From: Fimbriimonadaceae bacterium
Lineage (GTDB): Bacteria; Armatimonadota; Fimbriimonadia; Fimbriimonadales; Fimbriimonadaceae
Direction of reading: 5' to 3'
DNA: 48,294 nucleotides
Assembly (NCBI GenBank): GCA_019638795.1
Contig: JAHBTB010000003.1
Location: 1-48,294 of the forward strand
The notes beneath the pieces are model-generated. The model worked only from the letters and a program-made list of their open reading frames with translations, did no database searches and had not been told where the DNA came from. Numbering within the stretch: position 1 is the stretch's first letter; every line of letters starts with the position of its first letter. Positions 24,323 to 31,491 of this stretch are shown in pieces. Both the position numbers and the translations under genes were made by a program.

Positions 24323-26224
24323 TCACTTCTCTTCTTTGAACTCCGCGTCGATGACGTCCTCGCCCTTCGCACCGGCGCCGACCCCTGCCTCGACCTTGTC
24401 CTCGGCCTGGCCCTCGGCGGCGCTGGACTCATAGAGCTTCTTCGAGATCTCGTGGAACTCGGTCTCCAGGGCGTCCTTGGCCGTCTTCATGCCGTCGGCG
24501 TCCTGCCGTTCGACCGCCTGCTTCAAGTCCTGCACCTTTTCTTCGATGCGGGCGCGGTCGGTCTCGCTGACCTTGTCCCCGAGTGACTTGAGCGTCCGCT
24601 CCGTCTCGCCCACCAACTTGTCGCACTCGTTCTTCAACTCAGCGGCCTCTCGAGCCCGGTTGTCGATGTCCGAGTTGGCCTCTGCTTCCTTGACCATGCG
24701 CTCGATCTCGTCCTTGCCCAGGTTGCCCGAGCCGGTGATCGTAATCTTCTGCACCGCTCCGGTCGCCTTGTCCTGCGCGGTCACGTTGAGGATGCCGTTG
24801 GCGTCAATGTCCAGCGTTACCTCGACCTGAGGCACCCGGGCGGGGGCGGGCGGGATACCGCTCAGATTGAACTGGCCCAGCGACTTGTTGTCCTTCGCGA
24901 GCGGGCGTTCGCCCTGCAGGATGTGGATCGTCACCTCGGTCTGGTTGTCGGCCGCGGTGGTGTAGATGCGGCTCTTCTTCGTCGGGATCGTCGTGTTGCG
25001 CTCGATCAGCCGGTCAAAGATGCCGCCCTGCGTCTCGACGCCCAAGCTCAGCGGGGTCACGTCGAGCAGAAGGATGTCGCGCACGTCGCCTCCGAGGACA
25101 CCGGCCTGGATGGCCGCCCCCACCGCGACGACCTCGTCCGGGTTCACGCTCTTGTTGGGCTCCTTACCCGTCATCTTTTGGACGAGCTCCTGGACCATCG
25201 GCATGCGGCTCGACCCGCCGACGAGGATGACCTCGTTGATGTTCTTGAGGTCGATCTTTGCGTCGTCCAGCGACCGGGACACCGGCCCCTTGATCCGCTC
25301 CAGGAGGTCGCGGCACAGATCCTCGAACTTGGCCCGGGTCAGGTTCATCTCCAGGTGCACGGGCTCGTTGTCGATCGCGGTGATAAACGGCAGGTTGATG
25401 TCCGTGCTGACCGCGCTGCTGAGTTCGATCTTTGCCTTCTCGGCGGCTTCCCGCAGGCGTTGCAACGCCTTGCTGTCCTTGCGCAGGTCGTTGCCGTGCT
25501 GCTTCATGAACTCGGTGGCGAGCCAGTCCACGATCTTTTGGTCGAAGTCGTCACCGCCCAAGTGGCTGTCGCCGGCGGTCGACTTGACCTCAAAGACGCC
25601 GTCCCCGACGTCAAGGATCGATACGTCGAACGTGCCACCGCCCAAGTCGAAGACCAGGATCGTCTCGTTGGTCTTCTTGTCCAGCCCGTAAGCCAGCGAC
25701 GCCGCGGTCGGCTCGTTGATGATCCTCAGTACCTTCAGGCCGGCGATCTCACCCGCGTTCTTTGTCGCGGTGCGCTGGCTGTCGTTGAAATAGGCCGGGA
25801 CGGTGATGACCGCTTGGTCGACGGTGTCTCCCAAATAGGCCTCGGCGTCTGCCCTCAACTTCTGCAAGATCATCGCGGAGATCTCCTCCGGCGTGAAGTC
25901 TTTGTCGACAGCAGGCACATGGACGGCCGCGTTGCCGCGCTTGTCCTTGATGACCTTGTAGCTGACCTTCTTGGCCTCGTCCTGGACTTCGTCCAGCTTG
26001 TGGCCCATAAAGCGCTTGATGCTGGCGATGGTGTTGCCCGGATTGGTGACGGCCTGACGCTTGGCGGTGACGCCGACAAGACGTTCGCCGTTAGCCCGGA
26101 AACCGACCACGCTCGGCAATGTCCGAGTCCCCTCGGCGGTCGAGATGACGGTGGGCTCGCCACCTTCCATCACGGCGACCACACTGTTGGTGGTGCCCAA
26201 GTCAATTCCTACAACGCGTCCCAT
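24323..26224 (-). CDS. dnaK: Chaperone DnaK (Hsp70)
   Basis: ATP-dependent Hsp70 that binds and releases hydrophobic peptide segments, working with DnaJ and GrpE. The full-length 633-residue protein has the nucleotide-binding domain [20 protein letters not shown], phosphate loop [15 protein letters not shown]-type (here [20 protein letters not shown]), [14 protein letters not shown] and the linker [10 protein letters not shown]. The substrate domain and the lid follow, ending in an acidic tail [11 protein letters not shown]. No CIRCE operator (TTAGCACTC-N9-GAGTGCTAA) is seen upstream. Short inverted repeats (CCACT/AGTGG near 26255-26274; AGTCT/AGACT near 26281-26293) are present. grpE and dnaJ are not adjacent. 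Confidence 0.99.
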   Translation of the reverse strand: MGRVVGIDLGTTNSVVAVMEGGEPTVISTAEGTRTLPSVVGFRANGERLVGVTAKRQAVTNPGNTIASIKRFMGHKLDEVQDEAKKVSYKVIKDKRGNAAVHVPAVDKDFTPEEISAMILQKLRADAEAYLGDTVDQAVITVPAYFNDSQRTATKNAGEIAGLKVLRIINEPTAASLAYGLDKKTNETILVFDLGGGTFDVSILDVGDGVFEVKSTAGDSHLGGDDFDQKIVDWLATEFMKQHGNDLRKDSKALQRLREAAEKAKIELSSAVSTDINLPFITAIDNEPVHLEMNLTRAKFEDLCRDLLERIKGPVSRSLDDAKIDLKNINEVILVGGSSRMPMVQELVQKMTGKEPNKSVNPDEVVAVGAAIQAGVLGGDVRDILLLDVTPLSLGVETQGGIFDRLIERNTTIPTKKSRIYTTAADNQTEVTIHILQGERPLAKDNKSLGQFNLSGIPPAPARVPQVEVTLDIDANGILNVTAQDKATGAVQKITITGSGNLGKDEIERMVKEAEANSDIDNRAREAAELKNECDKLVGETERTLKSLGDKVSETDRARIEEKVQDLKQAVERQDADGMKTAKDALETEFHEISKKLYESSAAEGQAEDKVEAGVGAGAKGEDVIDAEFKEEK

Positions 26225-26353
26225 GGTGTCTTTCTTGGCTCCTCAGATTCACCCGGCCACTCTGATTAGCAAGTGGCTTGAGTCTCTTAGACTAAGGTAA
26301 CGCCGATTCTACCCGTCGCGTTGCACGGGCCGGGACGTTTTGAGACGGACGGG

Positions 26354-27007
26354 CTAGCAGGCTCGACGGCGGAGCCACCAGGCTCCCGCCAGCAGGGTCG
26401 CCGCCCAAAGGTGCGGTTCAGGGACGGGGCTCGTCCTGACGTCCACGTTCGTGATCGCCAAGTCTCCGCCGCTGACCAGCGAGAGACGGATTCCATGGAT
26501 GTCGACGGCGTCGCTCACGACGCCCAGATAGGGCGCTTCACCCAGCTCGGCCCCGTTGTTAAACCCGCTGGCGACAAACGTCGCCAGCACCGCGTCACCC
26601 TCGCCAAGGGCCTCGATCTTGGCGACATAGGCCCCCGGATCGGCGGCGCCGACGGAGGTCCCCAGCCCGCCGACCGGCTTGGACATGCGGAAGGTGAGGC
26701 TTGACGAGTTGCCCGCCGTCCACAACAGGGCGGCACCGGCGGCAAAGTCGCCATGCCAAGTGTCGCCTTCGTCCTGCCGTTCAACCGCCCCGGTGCCTGA
26801 AACCGTGCCCATGAGCGAAGACGGGCCGTAACTTCCCCGCACTTGCAGGCTGACGCCGTCGGGGTATCGGCTGCCGGGCCGCCCTGCCTCGGCGACGTCA
26901 TAGAGCCCGTTGGGAGCCAGTTCCGTCCTGGAGCCCATGAAGTAGACCGAGCCGTACGACAACGTGGCGGCGAGGGCAAAGACGACGGAGAATGCGGTTC
27001 GGTCCAT
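26354..27007 (-). CDS. PEP-CTERM surface protein, distant member of the array family
   Basis: A 217-residue protein. ATG 27007 opens a signal-like segment (MDRTAFSVVFALAATLSYGS). The end carries the sorting tag SPVPEP, a Trp-containing hydrophobic helix (LWAATLLAGAWWL) and RRRAC. The body shares the domain plan of the following genes: WHGDFAAGAALLWTAGNSSS, then FRMSKPVGGLGTSV, EALGEGDAVLATFVASG, LGVVSDAVDIHGIRL, DLAITNVDV. It has no cysteine before the PEP motif, unlike most of the array. An exceptionally strong hairpin lies directly upstream of its start. Confidence 0.82.
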   Translation of the reverse strand: MDRTAFSVVFALAATLSYGSVYFMGSRTELAPNGLYDVAEAGRPGSRYPDGVSLQVRGSYGPSSLMGTVSGTGAVERQDEGDTWHGDFAAGAALLWTAGNSSSLTFRMSKPVGGLGTSVGAADPGAYVAKIEALGEGDAVLATFVASGFNNGAELGEAPYLGVVSDAVDIHGIRLSLVSGGDLAITNVDVRTSPVPEPHLWAATLLAGAWWLRRRAC

Positions 27008-27015
27008 GGGTTCCC

Positions 27016-27049
27016 TTTCTGTGGCACCAGCAGGGCGATGCCACAGAAA
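27016..27049 (-). promoter_or_regulatory. Strong leader hairpin abutting the Shine-Dalgarno
   Basis: TTTCTGTGGCA (27016-27026) and TGCCACAGAAA (27039-27049) are an exact 11-base inverted repeat with a 12-base loop. On the mRNA the 3' arm runs straight into AGGGA, the likely Shine-Dalgarno, and the ATG follows 9 bases after the stem. Confidence 0.65.
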
Positions 27050-27150
27050 ATTGTCGGGAGCCTGACCACCAGAGTCATACGGGTAAATCACGTCTGAGGC
27101 CCTGGCAAGACCGCGGGTGCCCGCAATCCCGCACAAATACGGGGACAGTA

Positions 27151-27178
27151 AAGGGCCCTGGACAACTGTCCAGGGCCC
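27151..27178 (-). terminator. Hairpin terminator of the 27206-27847 gene
   Basis: GGGCCCTGGACA pairs exactly with TGTCCAGGGCCC (12 pairs, loop of two bases by sequence). On the minus strand it is followed by TTTACTG. Confidence 0.75.
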
Positions 27179-27205
27179 GGCTTTTCGGCGTTGGTCGGTC
27201 CGACC

Positions 27206-27847
27206 TTACTTGCGCTTGCGGCGGAGGAGAGCCAGGGCACCGAGGCCCAGGGCGCTCATTGTGGCCGGCTCGGGGACCGGCGAGCAGCAGGCGTAGCTGA
27301 CGCGGTTGATCGCGAAGTCACCAAGGTCGTCCATCACGATGGTGACGTGGTGGATGTCCCCGGCGTCGCTATGCACGCCGACAAACAGGGCGCTGTTGTC
27401 AGCATCTGGCGTCACGTTTCCGTTGACATGAAACGAACCCAGCACGTTGTCAAGCCCGTCATAGGCCGTCAGCGTCGCGCCAAACGCACCGTATTGGTTG
27501 CGGTCGACCTGGAAGCCCACGTCATTGCAAGTCTTCGCCCCAGTCAGGGTGACCCCCGTACGTCCCAAATAGTACAGCAATGCGTCGCCGGGGGCAAAGT
27601 CGCCATACCAACTGGCAGACTGGGTACGGCGTTCAAAGGTGCCCGGGGCAGAGATCAGGACGTCAAACGGGGTGCCGTGGGTCGAAATGGTGAACGACGA
27701 GGGGGCCGCCGTATTGTCCGGGCCAAGGTCGGCCCAGTCGATGTAGTCGGTCTCGGTGATTTGGGCGCGGCTCGTCAACAAGGTGACGCTACCGAAAGCT
27801 TGCGCGGCTAAGAGGCCGAGACAGGCCAAACTGATGATTCTCTTCAT
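27206..27847 (-). CDS. PEP-CTERM array member 1
   Basis: A 213-residue exported protein: signal MKRIISLACLGLLAAQAFG, then the array-family body. It opens with LLTSRAQITETDYIDWADLGP, continues through STHGTPFDV, YGDFAPGDALLYYLG, TLTGAKTCNDVGFQVDRN, AYDGLDNVLGSFHVNG and VGVHSDAGDIHHVTI, and ends FAINRVSYACCSP. The sorting tag is VPEPATMSALGLGALALLRR plus KRK. ATG 27847 follows GGAGAG. It is more diverged than the four tandem copies that follow. Its leader contains only a short GCAGA/TCTGC hairpin (27869-27882). A role in extracellular matrix or surface decoration is inferred from the tag. Confidence 0.88.
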   Translation of the reverse strand: MKRIISLACLGLLAAQAFGSVTLLTSRAQITETDYIDWADLGPDNTAAPSSFTISTHGTPFDVLISAPGTFERRTQSASWYGDFAPGDALLYYLGRTGVTLTGAKTCNDVGFQVDRNQYGAFGATLTAYDGLDNVLGSFHVNGNVTPDADNSALFVGVHSDAGDIHHVTIVMDDLGDFAINRVSYACCSPVPEPATMSALGLGALALLRRKRK

Positions 27848-28003
27848 TACTACTCTCCAATCCAAGACGCAGACAACTCTGCATCACCGCAAATCCTACA
27901 CAGTCATCTTGTCTGTAATCGACAGTAAACGCGGAACTCTCGTATGTCTACGGTCTCGTTCCGGTATTGTTGTCAGCAACACTCGTCTATCTCTTAAACC
28001 AAA

Positions 28004-28035
28004 CACGGCCCCCGGACTCTCGTCCGAGGGCTGTG
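28004..28035 (-). terminator. Hairpin terminator of the 28056-28688 gene
   Basis: CACGGCCCCCGGAC pairs with GTCCGAGGGCTGTG (one G-U, one mismatch) around TCTC. The minus strand continues TTTGGTTTA. Confidence 0.7.
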
Positions 28036-28055
28036 TCGAGCAGCCGTAGGCCGCC

Positions 28056-28688
28056 TTACTTACGCTTGCGGCGGAGGAGAGCCAAGGCACCGAGGCCCAA
28101 GGCGCTCATCGTGGCCGGCTCGGGGACCGGGCTGCAGCAGCTATACGACACGTGGTCGACGGCAAAGTCTGTGCCTGCATTGTCCGTGATCCACACCTTC
28201 ACCGAGTGGATGTCACCCGTGTCGCTGTGGACGCCGATGAACGGGGTGACCCCGTCGGCCCCGGAGACGCCGGCGACTGAGACCTCACCGAGCGACTGGC
28301 CAAGGCCGTCGAACGCCTCCATGTGGGCGGTGAAGGCACCGAAGAAGTTCGCGTCGACGTCCATCCCGACGTCGTTGCACGTCTTGGCCCCGGTCAAGGT
28401 CAACGCCTCGTCCCCATAGAGGAGCGGCTCGCCGGCCGGAAACCCGGTCGCCCATGGATTGCCCATGTCGGTCCGCTGCAGGTCCTGGCCTTGGACGTGG
28501 ACGTCAAACGGCGTGCCGTGGGTGCTCAGGACGAAGTCGTCGCCCGGAATGGTCCCCGTCGGGCCGAGGTCCTCCCAGCGCAGGTCGTCGGTGGCGGCAA
28601 TGTCGCCGCGGCTCGTGACCAAGGTCACTCCGGCAAAGGACTGGCTCGCGACGACGGCGAGACCAAGGATGGTCAAGGTCTTGTTCAT
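28056..28688 (-). CDS. PEP-CTERM tandem-array copy A
   Basis: First of four closely related tandem genes (210 residues). The signal is MNKTLTILGLAVVASQSFA. The body includes LVTSRGDIAATDDLRWEDLG, LSTHGTPFDVHVQGQ, MGNPWATGFPAGEPLLYGDE, TLTGAKTCNDVGMDVDANFF, EAFDGLGQSLGEVSVAG, VHSDTGDIHSVKVWI and FAVDHVSYSCCSP. The tag is VPEPATMSALGLGALALLRR plus KRK. Three mature cysteines are present: one in KTCNDVG and two directly before PVPEP. The MGNPWATGF segment links it to copy C rather than to copies B and D. The Shine-Dalgarno is GGAGAG. Confidence 0.9.
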   Translation of the reverse strand: MNKTLTILGLAVVASQSFAGVTLVTSRGDIAATDDLRWEDLGPTGTIPGDDFVLSTHGTPFDVHVQGQDLQRTDMGNPWATGFPAGEPLLYGDEALTLTGAKTCNDVGMDVDANFFGAFTAHMEAFDGLGQSLGEVSVAGVSGADGVTPFIGVHSDTGDIHSVKVWITDNAGTDFAVDHVSYSCCSPVPEPATMSALGLGALALLRRKRK

Positions 28689-28711
28689 TTTCTATCTCTC
28701 TCCAAGAATCA

Positions 28712-28728
28712 GCCACCGATCAAGTGGC
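28712..28728 (-). promoter_or_regulatory. Copy A leader hairpin
   Basis: GCCAC (28712-28716) pairs with GTGGC (28724-28728) around a 7-base loop, just upstream of GGAGAG. The same stem occurs with different loop bases before copies B, C and D. Confidence 0.55.
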
Positions 28729-28739
28729 ACGGGAAAAAG

Positions 28740-28830
28740 TGTACGGCCCCATGCGTGCCAATCAGTATCAAGCTTTTATAATCTAGCATTTGATTAACTC
28801 ATAGCCCGGCAACTAAACCAGTAGTCCGGT
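28740..28830 (-). promoter_or_regulatory. Copy A promoter region with TTGGCACG box and upstream repeats
   Basis: On the minus strand TTGGCACG (28754-28761) is followed by GCC-GTACACT. Here GG and GC are 10 bases apart, as in sigma-54 promoters, but the -12 element (GGGC) is not the usual TTGC. Upstream, the plus-strand strings AGTCCGGTAAAT (28823) and AGCCCGGCAACT (28804) resemble the element found before copies B-D, here 61 and 42 bases from the box instead of 18. The intervening sequence is AT-rich. Confidence 0.45.
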
Positions 28831-28840
28831 AAATGAAGGA

Positions 28841-28861
28841 CCCCTGGGCGACGCCCAGGGG
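28841..28861 (-). terminator. Hairpin terminator of copy B
   Basis: CCCCTGGGC pairs exactly with GCCCAGGGG around a GAC loop, 28 bases past the stop of the 28889-29524 gene. The minus strand continues TCCTTCATTT. Confidence 0.7.
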
Positions 28862-28888
28862 CCAACACTATTGCCAGGGCTTAAAGCC

Positions 28889-29524
28889 TTAGCTGTTCTT
28901 CTTGCGGCGGAGGAGGGCCAGGGCACCGAGGCCGAGGGCGCTCATCGTGGCCGGCTCGGGGACCGGGTTGCAGCAGCTGTACGACACGTGGTCGACGGCA
29001 AAGTCCGTGCCCCCGTTGTCGGTGATCCACACCTTGACCGAGTGGATGTCGCCCGCGTCGCTGTGGACGCCGATGAACGGGGTGACCCCGTCGGGTCCGG
29101 AGACACCGGCCACCGAAACGGAACCGAGCGACTGGCCAAGGCCGTTAAACGCCTCCATGTGGGCGGTGAACGCACCAAACGAATTGGCATCGACGTCCAT
29201 GCCCACGTCGTTGCAGGTCTTCGAGCCGGTCAGGGTCAGCGACTCAGCGGTGTACAGCAAGGGCTCACCGGCCGGATAGCCAGTCGCCCAAGTCGTGACT
29301 CCGTCATAACGGACCACGCTCTGGCCCTGGACGTGGACGTTGAACGGCGTGCCGTGGGTGCTCAGGACGAAGTCGTCACCAGGAGCCGTGAACTCGGGGC
29401 CGAGGTCCTCCCAGCGCAGGTCGTCGGTGGCGGCGATGTCACCGCGGCTCGTGATCAGGGTCACGCCAGCGAAAGCTTGGCTAGCAACGACGGCGAGGCC
29501 AAGAATGGTTAAGGTCTTCTTCAT
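28889..29524 (-). CDS. PEP-CTERM tandem-array copy B
   Basis: A 211-residue exported protein starting at ATG 29524 after GGAGAGAGATCGAA. Signal MKKTLTILGLAVVASQAFA. It differs from copies A and C in the patch YDGVTTWATGYPAGEPLLYT and in DLGPEFTAPGDDF, both shared with copy D. It keeps the three mature cysteines (KTCNDVG and YSCCNP), the tag VPEPATMSALGLGALALLRR, and ends KKNS instead of KRK. The leader and promoter, however, are closest to those of copy C, so the unit looks mosaic. Surface location inferred from the sorting tag. Confidence 0.9.
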   Translation of the reverse strand: MKKTLTILGLAVVASQAFAGVTLITSRGDIAATDDLRWEDLGPEFTAPGDDFVLSTHGTPFNVHVQGQSVVRYDGVTTWATGYPAGEPLLYTAESLTLTGSKTCNDVGMDVDANSFGAFTAHMEAFNGLGQSLGSVSVAGVSGPDGVTPFIGVHSDAGDIHSVKVWITDNGGTDFAVDHVSYSCCNPVPEPATMSALGLGALALLRRKKNS

Positions 29525-29546
29525 TTCGATCTCTCTCCAAGAAACC

Positions 29547-29564
29547 GCCACCAGGTCGGGTGGC
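29547..29564 (-). promoter_or_regulatory. Copy B leader hairpin
   Basis: GCCACC (29547-29552) pairs with GGTGGC (29559-29564) around AGGTCG, 23 bases upstream of ATG 29524 and directly before the TTTCTTGGAGAG Shine-Dalgarno segment. Confidence 0.6.
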
Positions 29565-29573
29565 ACGGCAGGT

Positions 29574-29628
29574 ACTTTACGGCACGACGGCATGCCAATG
29601 AACCTGTTAATCCATCAGTCAGGTAAAT
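29574..29628 (-). promoter_or_regulatory. Copy B promoter box pair
   Basis: On the minus strand TTTACCTGACT is followed after exactly 18 bases by TTGGCATG and then CCGTCGTGCCGTAAAGT. The same two boxes with the same 18-base spacing occur before copies C and D. The boxes do not match sigma-70 -35/-10 spacing. Confidence 0.5.
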
Positions 29629-29675
29629 GTCGAAGTGAAGTTAAGTACTTTGACTGGCCCAATGTCGAGAACAAT

Positions 29676-29699
29676 GGCCCCTGGACAGATCCAGGGGCC
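29676..29699 (-). terminator. Hairpin terminator of copy C
   Basis: GGCCCCTGGA pairs exactly with TCCAGGGGCC around CAGA. The minus strand continues ATTGTTCTCG. Confidence 0.75.
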
Positions 29700-29725
29700 C
29701 GTATGTTTTCTAGTGCCCTAAGGCC

Positions 29726-30370
29726 TTAGCGGCTCTTCTTTCTGCGGAGAAGGGCCAGGGCGCCGAGGCCCAAGGCGCTCATCGTGGCCGGCTCGGGGAC
29801 CGGGTTGCAGCAGCTATACGTGACGTGATCGACCGCGAAACCTGTTCCGGGACTCCCGGCGTCGTCAGTCGTCCAAACCTTGACCGAGTGGATGTCGCCT
29901 GCGTCGCTGTGGACGCCGATGAACGGCGTGACCCCGTCGAAACCGGAGACACCGGCGACCGAAACCGAACCGAGCGACTGGCCAAGGCCGTTAAACGCCT
30001 CCATGTGGGCCGTGAAATTGCCAAACGAATTGGCGTCGACGTCCATGCCCACGTCGTTGCAGGTCTTCGCGCCGGTCAGGGTCAGCGACTCGGTGCTGTA
30101 AAGCAAGGGCTCACCAGCCGGAAAGCCGGTCGCCCATGGATTGCCCATGTCATACCGGACCACGCTCTGGCCCTGGACGTGCACGTCGAACGGCGTGCCG
30201 TGGGTGCTCAGGACGAAGTCGTCACCGGGAACCGTGTAAGCTGGGCCGAGGTCTTCCCAGCGCAGGTCGTCGGTGGCGGCGATGTCACCGCGGCTCGTGA
30301 TCAGGGTCACGCCGGCGAAAGCTTGGCTAGCAACGACGGCGAGGCCAAGGATGGTTAAGGTCTTCTTCAT
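29726..30370 (-). CDS. PEP-CTERM tandem-array copy C
   Basis: A 214-residue exported protein from ATG 30370. Signal MKKTLTILGLAVVASQAFA. The MGNPWATGFPAGEPLLYSTE patch agrees with copy A, while the leader is almost identical to that of copy B. Near the C-terminus it has a private insertion (DDAGSPGTGFAVDH, three residues longer than its sisters) before VTYSCCNP. KTCNDVGMDVDANSFGNF and the VPEPATMSALGLGALALLRR tag are intact; it ends KKSR. The paralogue status is certain; its binding partner or structural role is unknown. Confidence 0.9.
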   Translation of the reverse strand: MKKTLTILGLAVVASQAFAGVTLITSRGDIAATDDLRWEDLGPAYTVPGDDFVLSTHGTPFDVHVQGQSVVRYDMGNPWATGFPAGEPLLYSTESLTLTGAKTCNDVGMDVDANSFGNFTAHMEAFNGLGQSLGSVSVAGVSGFDGVTPFIGVHSDAGDIHSVKVWTTDDAGSPGTGFAVDHVTYSCCNPVPEPATMSALGLGALALLRRKKSR

Positions 30371-30392
30371 TTCGATCTCTCTCCAAGAAACC

Positions 30393-30410
30393 GCCACCAA
30401 CTCAGGTGGC
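30393..30410 (-). promoter_or_regulatory. Copy C leader hairpin
   Basis: GCCACC (30393-30398) pairs with GGTGGC (30405-30410) around AACTCA, in the same place relative to the Shine-Dalgarno as in copy B. Confidence 0.6.
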
Positions 30411-30419
30411 ACGGCAGGT

Positions 30420-30474
30420 ACTTTACGGCACAACGGCATGCCAAAGGTGCCTTTGATTCAATAGTCCGGTAACT
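30420..30474 (-). promoter_or_regulatory. Copy C promoter box pair
   Basis: On the minus strand GTTACCGGACT, an 18-base gap, then TTGGCATG and CCGTTGTGCCGTAAAGT. This is the same layout as before copies B and D. Confidence 0.5.
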
Positions 30475-30529
30475 GTTTTAGTACATCACCGTAATTTGAC
30501 TAGACCAAATGTCCGTGACGAACACAAAG

Positions 30530-30559
30530 GCGGGCCCCTGGACATGTCCAAGGGCCCGC
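30530..30559 (-). terminator. Near-perfect 30-base palindromic terminator of copy D
   Basis: GCGGGCCCCTGGACA is followed directly by TGTCCAAGGGCCCGC, 14 of 15 pairs with no spare loop bases. The minus strand then reads CTTTGTGTT. It lies 22 bases past the stop of the 30582-31217 gene. Confidence 0.75.
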
Positions 30560-30581
30560 TTGTTTGTCCGCGCCTAGTGTC

Positions 30582-31217
30582 TTAGGCGTTCTTTTTGCGG
30601 CGAAGAAGGGCCAGGGCGCCGAGGCCGAGAGCACTCATCGTGGCCGGCTCAGGCACCGGGTTGCAGCAGCTGTAGGTCACGTGGTCGACGGCAAAGTCCG
30701 TGCCCCCGTTGTCGGTGATCCACACCTTGATCGCGTGGATGTCGCCGGCAAGGCTCCGCACGCCGATGAACGGGGTGACCCCGTCGGGTCCGGAGACACC
30801 GGCCACCGAAACGGAACCGAGAGACTGGCCAAGGCCATTGAACGCCTCCATGTGGGCGGTGAACGCGCCGAAGTGGTTCGCGTCGACGTCCATGCCGACG
30901 GCGTCGCAGGTCTTTGCCCCGGTCAGGGTCAGCGACTCGGCGGTGTATAGCAAGGGCTCACCGGCCGGATAGCCGGTCGCCCAACTCGTGACTCCGTCAT
31001 AACGGACCACGCTCTGGCCCTCGACGTGGACGTCGAACGGCGTGCCGTGAGTGCTCAGGACGAAGTCGTCACCAGGAGCCGTGAACTCCGGGCCGAGGTC
31101 TTCCCAGCGAAGGTCGTCGGTGGCCGCAATGTCACCACGGCTCGTGATCAGGGTGACGCTGGCGAAAGCCTGGCTCGCCACGACGGCGAGGCCAAGGATG
31201 GTTAAGGTCTTCTTCAT
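30582..31217 (-). CDS. PEP-CTERM tandem-array copy D
   Basis: A 211-residue exported protein from ATG 31217. Signal MKKTLTILGLAVVASQAFA. It shares YDGVTSWATGYPAGEPLLYT and DLGPEFTAPGDDF with copy B. Private changes include KTCDAVGMDVDANHF (others have KTCNDVG) and VRSLAGDIHAIKVWI (others have VHSDAGDIHSVKVWI). Cysteines and the sorting tag are conserved; it ends KKNA. The leader hairpin has the same stem but an unrelated loop, and the promoter boxes have drifted in flanking bases while keeping spacing. Confidence 0.9.
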   Translation of the reverse strand: MKKTLTILGLAVVASQAFASVTLITSRGDIAATDDLRWEDLGPEFTAPGDDFVLSTHGTPFDVHVEGQSVVRYDGVTSWATGYPAGEPLLYTAESLTLTGAKTCDAVGMDVDANHFGAFTAHMEAFNGLGQSLGSVSVAGVSGPDGVTPFIGVRSLAGDIHAIKVWITDNGGTDFAVDHVTYSCCNPVPEPATMSALGLGALALLRRKKNA

Positions 31218-31240
31218 TTCGATCTCTCTCCAAGAATGCC

Positions 31241-31258
31241 GCCACCTTAGTGGGTGGC
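31241..31258 (-). promoter_or_regulatory. Copy D leader hairpin
   Basis: GCCACC (31241-31246) pairs with GGTGGC (31253-31258) around TTAGTG. The flanks have diverged from copies B and C but the stem has not. Confidence 0.6.
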
Positions 31259-31267
31259 ACAGCGAGG

Positions 31268-31322
31268 AATGTACGACACTTATCCATGCCAATGGACCGC
31301 ATAGAACCGGAGTCCCGCATTT
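31268..31322 (-). promoter_or_regulatory. Copy D promoter box pair
   Basis: On the minus strand ATGCGGGACT, an 18-base gap, then TTGGCATG followed by GATAAGTGTCGTACATT. The sequence between boxes differs from copies B and C but its length is the same. Confidence 0.45.
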
Positions 31323-31438
31323 ATCTCGTCCAATTCTCGCATTTCCACTGACTCTTAGTGGCTTACAGATAGTTCACACATCCACTATGGTTTGTCATTT
31401 AGACAAAACATGAACTATTGTCACTGAAGCAATAACAA

Positions 31439-31469
31439 GGACGCCCCCGGAGAACTTCCGGAGGCGTCC
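31439..31469 (-). terminator. Hairpin terminator of the 31492-32142 gene
   Basis: GGACGCCCCCGGA pairs with TCCGGAGGCGTCC (12 of 13) around GAACT. The minus strand continues TTGTTATTGC, a fair U-rich tract. Confidence 0.8.
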
Positions 31470-31491
31470 GTCACTGAGGCCGCGAGAACGC

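Larger units (their letters stand above)
28056..31320 (-). repeat. Four tandem ~840-bp gene units (copies A-D)
   Basis: Start codons lie at 28688, 29524, 30370 and 31217, giving periods of 836, 846 and 847 bases. Each unit contains a promoter box, a leader hairpin, a GGAGAGAGAT Shine-Dalgarno, a 210-214 residue PEP-CTERM gene and a hairpin terminator. Proteins are nearly identical over long blocks and vary in short patches. Confidence 0.85.

Noticed and set aside
26225-26353. CIRCE/HrcA operator upstream of dnaK
   Set aside because: No TTAGCACTC-N9-GAGTGCTAA or close variant is visible; only short weak inverted repeats occur.
28871-30358. Plus-strand open frames opposite each PEP-CTERM copy
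   Set aside because: They recur only because the genes on the other strand are repeats; the translations have no signal peptide or domain and follow minus-strand codon structure.
29574-31292. Straight sigma-54 promoter call for tandem copies B-D
   Set aside because: TTGGCATG looks like a -24 box, but the nearest GC is 11 bases from GG (or absent), and sigma-54 needs 10; reported instead as a shared element of unknown type.
28056-31320. CRISPR-like or satellite repeat interpretation
   Set aside because: Period is ~840 bases with full coding units; no short direct repeats with unique spacers are present.
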